Origin: Peptoniphilus sp034090345
GTDB lineage: Bacteria > Bacillota > Clostridia > Tissierellales > Peptoniphilaceae
Length of the DNA stretch: 19,138 bases
Direction: 5' to 3'
Assembly (NCBI RefSeq): GCF_034090345.1
Contig: NZ_JAXDSS010000103.1
Coordinates: 1 to 19,138 of the forward strand
How positions within the stretch are numbered: the first letter of the stretch is position 1; each line of letters starts with the position of its first letter. A program made the translations under genes and the position numbers. Under the pieces are notes generated by a model, which had not been told where the DNA came from, ran no database searches, and saw only the letters and a list, made by a program, of their open reading frames with translations. This document shows positions 13,161 through 19,138 of this stretch, piece by piece.

Positions 13161-14690
13161 CTACTTTCTGTCTTGGCTTACCGGATCGTGTCCTTTTATA
13201 TCGTTTAGAGTTGCTTTTGCAGCTGCCATTGACTGTTCAGCTCTTTGCTTATCTATCTCTTCTATAGATTTATTAACCATTTTCTTAGTCTGATTCTTTT
13301 GTTCAACTTCAACTTCTGATTTTTCAGCAAGATATTTATCAATTAATTTATCATCTATTCTCTTTAGCTCAGTTCTTGGAATAATTCTAAGTAAGTCCCA
13401 TCCTGTATTTAAAGTTTCTTCAATACTTCTATTTGAATAATATCCTTGATTTACATATTCTCTTTCAAAAGCATCGGCAAATTTTGCAAATGCCTTATCA
13501 GCTTCTGAAAGTGCAGATTCTCCAAGGATTACTGAAAGCTCTTTAGCTTCTTTTCCTGAAGTGTATGCTGCATAAATTTGGTTCATAGTGTCTGAATGGT
13601 CTTCACGAGTTTTACCTTCACCTATACCTTTATCTTTTAAACGTGATAATGATGGTATTGCATTTATTGGCGGTTCTATTCCTTGTTTATATAATTCTTT
13701 AGAAAGTATTATTTGTCCTTCTGTTATATATCCTGTAAGGTCGGGGATTGGATGAGTTATATCATCTTCAGGCATTGTCAAAATAGGAATCTGAGTGATT
13801 GAACCATCTCTTCCCTTTATCTTGCCTGCTCTCTCATAAATTCCCGCAAGGTCAGTGTATAGATATCCCGGATAACCTCTACGCCCCGGAACTTCTTTAC
13901 GAGCTGCTGAAACTTCACGAAGAGCTTCTGCATAGTTTGTCATATCAGTCATGATTACCAATACGTGCATTCCCAACTCAAACGCCAAATATTCTGCACA
14001 TGTCAATGCCATTTTTGGAGTTGCAAGTCTTTCAATGGCAGGGTCATCTGCTAAGTTCATAAATAATACAGCTCTATCTATTGCGCCGGTTTCTTTAAAG
14101 TCGTCTATAAAGAATTGAGCTTCTTCAAATGTAATTCCCATTGCAGTGAATACAACTGCAAATTTATCATCTTTACCAAGTACCTTTGCCTGTCTTGCTA
14201 TTTGAGCAGCAACATTGTTGTGTGGAAGTCCTGCCCCTGAAAAGATAGGTAACTTTTGTCCACGCACAAGTGTGTTGAGTCCATCAATAGTTGATATGCC
14301 GGTTTGTATAAACTCTGACGGATAATCACGAGATACCGGATTTATTGCAGTCCCGTTTATATCTATCTTAGCTTCAGGAATTATCTTTGGACCATCATCA
14401 ATTGGATTTCCAAGTCCATCAAATACACGACCAATCATGTCGGGGCTCACACCTAATTCAAGAGGGTGTCCTAAAAATCTAACTTTTGTATCTTGTAAGT
14501 TGATTCCTGTTGAGCCTTCGAAGATTTGAACCATGGCCTTGTCTCTTTCGATTTCTATTACACGACCACGACGTCTCTCTCCGGTTTGTAGTTCAATGTC
14601 TACAAGCTCTTCATATTGAACTCCGCTAACTCCCTCAACAACCATTAGAGGGCCTACTACCTCTGTAACCGACTTATATTCTTTAAGCAT
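13161..14690 (-). CDS. ntpB: V-type ATPase subunit B with long C-terminal extension
   Basis: Subunit B is the non-catalytic nucleotide-binding partner of A in the A3B3 head. The 509-residue product follows the family from VTEVVGPLMVVEGVSGV to a normal end near residue 454 (DDKLIDKYL). It has the degenerate P-loop region FSGAGLPHNNVAAQIA (150-165) and the conserved NLADDPAIERLATPKMAL (212-229). Family members are usually about 460 residues. Here about 55 more follow, highly charged, Gln- and Lys-rich and probably helical, ending GHDPVSQDRK. The ATG overlaps the end of the A gene by 8 bases, with GGGGG eight bases ahead, so translation is coupled. No frameshift explains the extra tail, because the stop lies a normal seven bases before ntpD. 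Confidence 0.95.
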   Translation of the reverse strand: MLKEYKSVTEVVGPLMVVEGVSGVQYEELVDIELQTGERRRGRVIEIERDKAMVQIFEGSTGINLQDTKVRFLGHPLELGVSPDMIGRVFDGLGNPIDDGPKIIPEAKIDINGTAINPVSRDYPSEFIQTGISTIDGLNTLVRGQKLPIFSGAGLPHNNVAAQIARQAKVLGKDDKFAVVFTAMGITFEEAQFFIDDFKETGAIDRAVLFMNLADDPAIERLATPKMALTCAEYLAFELGMHVLVIMTDMTNYAEALREVSAARKEVPGRRGYPGYLYTDLAGIYERAGKIKGRDGSITQIPILTMPEDDITHPIPDLTGYITEGQIILSKELYKQGIEPPINAIPSLSRLKDKGIGEGKTREDHSDTMNQIYAAYTSGKEAKELSVILGESALSEADKAFAKFADAFEREYVNQGYYSNRSIEETLNTGWDLLRIIPRTELKRIDDKLIDKYLAEKSEVEVEQKNQTKKMVNKSIEEIDKQRAEQSMAAAKATLNDIKGHDPVSQDRK

Positions 14691-16464
14691 TTACAGTACC
14701 CCCTTTTTCTGCATTAGGAGAAAGCTCTCTCATTTCACTTTCTATTTCTTCTATAATTCCATCTAAAGAAGATATCTCTTCTTCAGAAACGTATTTCATT
14801 CTTGTTATACGTTCTCTTACATTCATCTTTTCTATCTCTGACAAATATATTCCATCTTCTATTCCTTTAAGTCCTTGATCATAGAATGAAAGAATAACTT
14901 TCATCATCTTGTTTTGTTTTTCAAGAGAACAGAAAGTATCAACTTCATGGAATGCATTTTGTTGTAGATAATCTTCACGCAAAGATTTTGCAACTTCAAG
15001 CTTTAATTGATCTTGTTCGGATAGAGAATCACGTCCTACCAAGCGAACAATTTCTTGAAGTGATGATTCTTCTTGTAAAAGAGCCATTGCTCTCTTTCTG
15101 TTTTTAGAAAATTCTGAATCTATTTCTGAATCAAAATATTTATCCATCTTAGTTTGATATAGAGAATAAGACTCTATCCAGTTAATAGCCGGGAAATGAC
15201 GTCTATATGAAAGGTCATAATCAAGTTTCCAGAATATTTTTACGATTCTAAGAGTTGATTGAGTTACCGGCTCAGAAATATCCCCTCCTGGAGGCGATAC
15301 TGCACCTATTACAGAAAGAGCTCCTTCTCTATTATCTTGTCCGAGACAAGTAACACGTCCTGCTCTTTCATAGAACTCTGCTACACGAGATGCAAGATAT
15401 GCCGGATATCCTTCATCCCCCGGCATTTCTTCCAAACGTCCGCTCATCTCACGAAGTGCCTCTGCCCAACGTGATGTAGAATCCGCCATCATCGCAACTG
15501 AGTACCCCATATCTCTATAGTATTCTGAGATAGTTATCCCTGTATAGATTGAAGCTTCACGCGCCGCTACCGGCATGTTTGAAGTGTTTGCTATAAGAAC
15601 TGTACGTTTCATTATGGACTGGCCTGTCTTTTCGTCTATAAGTTCAGGGAACTCCATAAGAACGTCTGTCATCTCATTCCCACGTTCTCCACAACCTACA
15701 TATACTACAACTTGAGCATCTGCCCATTTTGCAAGTTGATGTTGAACAACGGTCTTTCCTGAGCCGAACGGACCGGGTATAGCTGCTGTCCCTCCCTTAG
15801 TTATAGGGAAAAATGTATCTATTACTCTTTGTCCTGTGATAAGAGGAGTATTTGGGTCTATCTTTCCCTTTGTCTTTCTACCTCTTCTTACAGGCCATTT
15901 TTGAATCATATTAAATTCTCTGTCTCCATTTTCTGTTTCAAGTACATATACTGTTTCATCAACATGGAAACTTCCACTCTTTATGTCTTTGATCTTTCCT
16001 GATACCCCTATTGGCACCATTATTTTATGGTTTATTACCTCAGTTTCTTGGACAGTACCTACGATATCACCTTCTACTACTTCATCTCCAACTTTGGCAA
16101 CCGGTACAAAATCCCATAGTTTTTCTCTATTTAAGTTTTTAACTTCTGCACCTTTTGTCAAGAAATCTCCCGCTATTTCTTGAAGTGATTGTAGTGGTCT
16201 TTGTATACCATCAAACATCTGCTCTATAAGTCCCGGCCCAAGTTCAACAGATAGTGGAGCTCCTGTTGTAATTACATCATCTCCAGGACCTATCCCTGTT
16301 GTTTCTTCATAAACTTGTATTGAGGCTTCATCACCCCTCATTTCGATGATTTCGCCTATCAATCTATCTTTAGAAACTTCCACCACATCATAAACAGCAG
16401 CCTCTTCCATGCCACTCGCCACAACTAGCGGACCGGAAACTTTTATTACTTTTCCTGTTTTCAA
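14683..16464 (-). CDS. ntpA: V-type ATPase catalytic subunit A
   Basis: Subunit A carries the catalytic ATP site. The P-loop GPFGSGKTVV is at 231-240, followed by YVGCGERGNEMTDVL with the expected catalytic Glu260. MADSTSRWAEALREMSGRLE is typical of the Walker B and arginine-rich region. The non-homologous insertion that marks A against F-type beta is present around residues 100-190. The start is taken as the TTG at 16464, five bases after a perfect AAGGAGG. This gives 593 residues, the length of Enterococcus hirae NtpA. An ATG at 16494 would add ten residues lying inside the subunit F gene and has no better site. The 3' end overlaps ntpB by 8 bases. Confidence 0.95.
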   Translation of the reverse strand: MKTGKVIKVSGPLVVASGMEEAAVYDVVEVSKDRLIGEIIEMRGDEASIQVYEETTGIGPGDDVITTGAPLSVELGPGLIEQMFDGIQRPLQSLQEIAGDFLTKGAEVKNLNREKLWDFVPVAKVGDEVVEGDIVGTVQETEVINHKIMVPIGVSGKIKDIKSGSFHVDETVYVLETENGDREFNMIQKWPVRRGRKTKGKIDPNTPLITGQRVIDTFFPITKGGTAAIPGPFGSGKTVVQHQLAKWADAQVVVYVGCGERGNEMTDVLMEFPELIDEKTGQSIMKRTVLIANTSNMPVAAREASIYTGITISEYYRDMGYSVAMMADSTSRWAEALREMSGRLEEMPGDEGYPAYLASRVAEFYERAGRVTCLGQDNREGALSVIGAVSPPGGDISEPVTQSTLRIVKIFWKLDYDLSYRRHFPAINWIESYSLYQTKMDKYFDSEIDSEFSKNRKRAMALLQEESSLQEIVRLVGRDSLSEQDQLKLEVAKSLREDYLQQNAFHEVDTFCSLEKQNKMMKVILSFYDQGLKGIEDGIYLSEIEKMNVRERITRMKYVSEEEISSLDGIIEEIESEMRELSPNAEKGGTVNA

Positions 16465-16476
16465 AATTTCCTCCTT
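16462..16476 (-). promoter_or_regulatory. Ribosome binding site and TTG start of ntpA
   Basis: AAGGAGG (16476-16470) is followed by five bases and TTG (16464-16462). The site overlaps the stop codon of the subunit F gene, so ribosomes ending there can restart on ntpA. This decides the TTG as the start in place of the ATG 30 bases upstream. Confidence 0.7.
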
Positions 16477-16783
16477 ACAATATGTTACTTCCAACAGCTT
16501 TTTCTACATTTTTATCAATATTTTTCATTCCTATTCCCAAAGAACCTTTATTTGATGGAATTAAAACTATTGCCGGTACTGTAACACTATTATATCTATC
16601 GATGGTCTCCTCAATTTTTTCTGCAAGTTGCTCTGTAATAAATATGAGCCCGTAGTTATCTTTTGCAAGGCCATCTACTATTCTTCTCGTCTGGTCAGCA
16701 TCGTAGCTTATCTTTACATCCACTCCCAATGCTTTAAATGCTAATACAGAATCTTTATCTCCTACAACTGCTATTTTATACAT
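16475..16783 (-). CDS. ntpG: V-type ATPase subunit F (ntpG in the enterococcal naming)
   Basis: This small subunit binds the D shaft to form the central stalk and can modulate ATPase activity. The 102-residue product begins MYKIAVVGDKDSVLAFKALG and has a Rossmann-like alternating fold with GLIFITEQLAEKI and VPAIVLIPSNKGSLG, all typical. A GTG at 16792 would add three residues and is nearer a weak AAAGG. The ATG at 16783 gives the usual family N-terminus and is preferred with modest confidence. It overlaps the end of the subunit C gene by eight bases, and its own stop overlaps the ntpA ribosome binding site. Confidence 0.9.
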   Translation of the reverse strand: MYKIAVVGDKDSVLAFKALGVDVKISYDADQTRRIVDGLAKDNYGLIFITEQLAEKIEETIDRYNSVTVPAIVLIPSNKGSLGIGMKNIDKNVEKAVGSNIL

Positions 16784-17765
16784 ATGTTTCACGCAGCCTT
16801 TCGCGTATAGAGTTGGTATCTGTTGAATTCAATTTTGAAATTAAAACCATTCTTATATTTTTAATTTCAGTTTCTCTCGCATATAGGTATGCGAACAAAA
16901 CTTCCGGACCATATGTCACTTTCTTTACATCTTTTACTAATTCCATAAAATAGTTGTCTTTCTGTTTTTCAAATTCAGACATAGTTCCTGTTTGCTTATA
17001 TTCTTCAATCCCCTTCTTCAAATACTTATAAAACTCTGTTCTTCTAAATACTGAAGAATTTTCATCTACTTCTAATCCGAATATATTTTCTAACTCTCCA
17101 ACTTCTATACTTCCACCTTCAACTAAAACCTTTTTTAAAAAATCAATAGTTCTATCTTGTCTTTTACACCTTAGTACTGTTGCTATATTTGTAAAATCAA
17201 TTAGATTTCTCACATATTTATCAAAAAGTTCCACTTTAGACTCTTTAGCTATTTTACTTAAATGTTCAAAATATTTTTTATCTATAAAAATATCAATATC
17301 TTGCGGATTTTTTTCCTTTTCATATTCTTCAATAGCTTCTCTAACCACATCTGAATACTCTACACTTGCTCCAGTGTCTATGCTTTTCTTAATTTCATCT
17401 CTTGGGAAATTTTCTAATTTATAATATAAATACTCTAAATCTTCGCCCAAAACATATTCTTTCAAGACAACTTTTAAGTTATGATAATAATATTTAAGCG
17501 CTAACAAATCTACTACCGAATCTTCTCTTGTCATCTCATACATCTTTTTGTAAAAGTCTAAAAGCATATTATCAAGAGCTTCTTCATAGTTTTGTGATGC
17601 GCTAAGCTTTGAAACTTCTTCTTTATAAGTTGTCTCTTGTAATGCACGAATTGCATCATCAATATCAATAGTTTCTATTAATCTTTCAAAATCTGACTTA
17701 GTTAAAAGAGATTTTTCAAAAATTCTGGTAGTGACGGACGACTGAACAAATTCATTTCTATCCAT
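16776..17765 (-). CDS. ntpC: V-type ATPase subunit C (V-ATPase d / V0D-AC39 type)
   Basis: Subunit C sits between the central stalk and the membrane K-ring. The 329-residue, mostly helical product has the family hallmarks TKSDFERLIETIDIDDAIRA near the N-terminus, ALKYYYHNLKVVLKEY near the first third, and YARETEIKNIRMVLISKLN near the C-terminus. AGGAGG lies five bases before the ATG and overlaps the subunit E stop codon. The last codons overlap the start of the subunit F gene. Confidence 0.93.
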   Translation of the reverse strand: MDRNEFVQSSVTTRIFEKSLLTKSDFERLIETIDIDDAIRALQETTYKEEVSKLSASQNYEEALDNMLLDFYKKMYEMTREDSVVDLLALKYYYHNLKVVLKEYVLGEDLEYLYYKLENFPRDEIKKSIDTGASVEYSDVVREAIEEYEKEKNPQDIDIFIDKKYFEHLSKIAKESKVELFDKYVRNLIDFTNIATVLRCKRQDRTIDFLKKVLVEGGSIEVGELENIFGLEVDENSSVFRRTEFYKYLKKGIEEYKQTGTMSEFEKQKDNYFMELVKDVKKVTYGPEVLFAYLYARETEIKNIRMVLISKLNSTDTNSIRERLRETYV

Positions 17766-17774
17766 GCCTACCTC

Positions 17775-18344
17775 CTATTTTTTCAAATTTTCATTTGAAA
17801 ATAATTCCTTATAAATTAAGCCTTCTATATCACTTCTATTATTTTCTATTATTCCTACAAAATCATTATTATATAAAACATTGCCATCTTCTACTGCAAA
17901 TCCCGAATTTACTGTTTCTTCGCTGATTTTAATCTCTTTGAAGTTTTCAACAACGTATTCTCTATACTTGGTCATAACTTTCAACTCAGCATTTTCAGAT
18001 AAGTCTACTCCAGCAACTTCCCTCTTTATATACTCAAGATAATCCTCATTTGATATATCATTAAGTTTATCAACTGCAAGTTCTATTACTTTTTCAATCG
18101 TACTTTGTTTTATCTTTAAAATTTGGTCTCTAGCTTCTAACTCTGCTCTTCCGGTAGCTTTTTCAATTAAGTTTTCAGCTTCCTGCTCTACTTTTTTTAA
18201 GAATACGTCTGATTTTTCACGAGATTCCACTTCAGCTTTTCTTGCTATTTCTTCGGCTTTTTGTCTTGCAGCGTCAATGATACTTTGCTGTTCTTGTTTG
18301 GAATCAGCTTCTATTTTTTCAAGTAAAGTTTCTATATTTGACAC
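17775..18344 (-). CDS. ntpE: V-type ATPase subunit E (peripheral stalk)
   Basis: Subunit E forms the outer stalk with subunit G and holds the A3B3 head still. The 189-residue product has a long charged coiled coil over about residues 1-90, containing AARQKAEEIARKAEVESREK, and a mixed alpha/beta C-terminal domain that caps the head. The start is GTG at 18344, with AAGGAGGG ending four bases ahead and overlapping the subunit K stop. The partner stalk gene (ntpF) is expected upstream of subunit I, outside the window. Confidence 0.9.
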   Translation of the reverse strand: MSNIETLLEKIEADSKQEQQSIIDAARQKAEEIARKAEVESREKSDVFLKKVEQEAENLIEKATGRAELEARDQILKIKQSTIEKVIELAVDKLNDISNEDYLEYIKREVAGVDLSENAELKVMTKYREYVVENFKEIKISEETVNSGFAVEDGNVLYNNDFVGIIENNRSDIEGLIYKELFSNENLKK

Positions 18345-18354
18345 TACACCCTCC

Positions 18355-18822
18355 TTAAATTGAGTTCATGTGAAGGAAAGAGATTGCCAATGCTAAAATC
18401 GCATACATCTCAACCATTACCGCTAAAACTATTGCCTTAGTCATATGTTCTTCTTTTTTCGCTAATATGTTTATACCGCTTACAACAACCTTCCCTTGGC
18501 TAATTGCAGAGAAAAGCCCTACAAGACCTATTGGAATAGCTGCTAAAAATAGTGAAAATCCTGTTTGTAAATCCATGTCCGGGCTTAGTCTAAATAGCAT
18601 AAGCATTCCTATTACAAAGCCATATAATCCTTGTGTCCCCGGCAATAATTGAAGCACAAGCGCTTTACCAAACTTTTCAGGTTCTTCTATAATAACACCT
18701 GCTGCTGCCTCTCCGGCTATCCCTACACCTTTAGCTGATCCTATACCTGCAAGTGCTACAGAAATTGCTACACCTAAACCTCCAAGTATCATTCCTCCAT
18801 AATTAACAAAAAACTCTGCCAT
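18355..18822 (-). CDS. ntpK: V-type ATPase membrane rotor subunit K (c-ring), Na+-binding type
   Basis: Subunit K forms the rotating membrane ring. The 155-residue product is a duplicated hairpin with four membrane helices (about 8-30, 53-77, 88-108 and 128-150). It keeps every Na+ ligand of Enterococcus hirae NtpK, one residue lower: L60, T63 and Q64 (QLLPGTQGLYGF), Q109 (AISQGK) and E138 (VMVEMY), plus Y67. Only the second hairpin carries the carboxylate, as in 16-kDa K subunits. The start is the ATG at 18822, six bases after AGGAGG. A frame opening at 18837 is only the ribosome binding site itself. The gene begins one base after the subunit I stop. Confidence 0.95.
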   Translation of the reverse strand: MAEFFVNYGGMILGGLGVAISVALAGIGSAKGVGIAGEAAAGVIIEEPEKFGKALVLQLLPGTQGLYGFVIGMLMLFRLSPDMDLQTGFSLFLAAIPIGLVGLFSAISQGKVVVSGINILAKKEEHMTKAIVLAVMVEMYAILALAISFLHMNSI

Positions 18823-18834
18823 TTTAATCCTCCT
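18823..18834 (-). promoter_or_regulatory. Ribosome binding site of ntpK inside the end of subunit I
   Basis: AGGAGG (18834-18829) lies in the last Glu-Glu-Asp codons of subunit I, and ntpK starts one base after that gene's TAA. This fixes the ntpK start at 18822 and suggests coupling, while the strong site can also boost initiation on the K subunit, which is needed in many copies per complex. Confidence 0.7.
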
Positions 18835-19138
18835 CAATTATAAAATAATCTGACTGTGTTACCATTTCTTTAAATGGAATTCCTCCACCTTCATAAAACT
18901 TATTAAACATTTCTACAAAAGTAAGTCTTGCTGAATGCACGTACGATGATAGGAATGATAAAAACATATTAAATATTTGAAATGCGACAAATATGAAAAT
19001 CCCAAATATAATTCCTATAATTCCCTGCTCCATCAACATCCTCACTATTATATTTACAGCTATAGCTATAAATGAACCTGCTAAAGCAAGAGCCATAAGT
19101 CTGAAATAACTTACAAAATCTCCTAAATAAGATGTAAT
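18824..19138 (-). CDS. ntpI: V-type ATPase subunit I (membrane stator a subunit), C-terminal part
   Basis: The frame runs from the stop at 18824 to the right edge without interruption, about 104 residues of a protein normally about 650 long. The first visible residues, TSYLGDFVSYFRLMALALAG, match the conserved membrane segment of subunit I, whose essential Arg helps pass ions to the K ring. Further hydrophobic helices and the amphipathic SSYVHSARLTFVEMFNKFYE follow, and the end is FIIEED. The internal Met at 19096 is not a start, because coding sequence continues upstream. The true start lies outside the window. It is immediately followed by ntpK. Confidence 0.9.
   Translation of the reverse strand: MTSYLGDFVSYFRLMALALAGSFIAIAVNIIVRMLMEQGIIGIIFGIFIFVAFQIFNMFLSFLSSYVHSARLTFVEMFNKFYEGGGIPFKEMVTQSDYFIIEED

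Noticed and set aside
1..19138. CRISPR arrays, tRNA or rRNA genes, insertion sequences
   Set aside because: No regularly spaced repeats, cloverleaf-like sequences, ribosomal segments or transposase motifs were seen on either strand.

Overview
The window is AT-rich DNA from a low-GC Gram-positive anaerobe. Gene starts carry strong AGGAGG-type ribosome binding sites, and many terminators are hairpins followed by T runs. An archaeal/V-type ATPase operon lies beside arginase, formimidoylglutamase and an alanine/glycine:cation symporter. This fits an amino-acid-fermenting member of the Clostridia/Tissierellia (Peptoniphilaceae-like). That placement is inferred from gene content, not from a marker gene.

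Layout. Positions 1-79 hold the first codons of an unidentified coiled-coil protein cut by the window edge. A MATE-family efflux protein (349-1713) and a Crp/Fnr-type regulator (2188-2853) follow, both on the minus strand. An arginase-thiD pair (3020-4719, minus) comes next. Divergent from it are a MaoC-like dehydratase and an ECF-transporter S component (4842-5822, plus). The S component has its ribosome binding site inside the terminator-like hairpin of the gene before it. A hutG-hisS operon (5864-8179, minus) and an alanine/glycine:cation symporter (8312-9724, minus) follow. Positions 9725-12410 are an accessory islet. It holds a small secreted peptide gene whose frame appears broken, a diverged copy of the symporter promoter region, a secreted stalk-domain protein, and a decayed gene with two stops and a frameshift. 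The right end (12461-19138, minus) is an ntp-type V-ATPase operon read I-K-E-C-F-A-B-D, closed by a strong terminator.

How the genes fit together. Arginase and formimidoylglutamase are both ureohydrolases that release nitrogen and carbon from arginine and histidine. The symporter brings in alanine or glycine with a cation, usually Na+. The c-ring subunit K of the V-ATPase carries every Na+ ligand known from Enterococcus hirae NtpK, one residue out of register, so the enzyme is most likely a Na+ pump or Na+-driven synthase. ThiD and the nearby ECF S component suggest pyrimidine-moiety (thiamin) or pyridoxine salvage.

Most unusual points: a roughly 55-residue charged C-terminal extension on V-ATPase subunit B, the Shine-Dalgarno-sequestering hairpin before the ECF gene, and the islet of broken, secreted and unrecognised genes at 9.7-12.4 kb. 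No mobile element, CRISPR array, tRNA or rRNA was seen.
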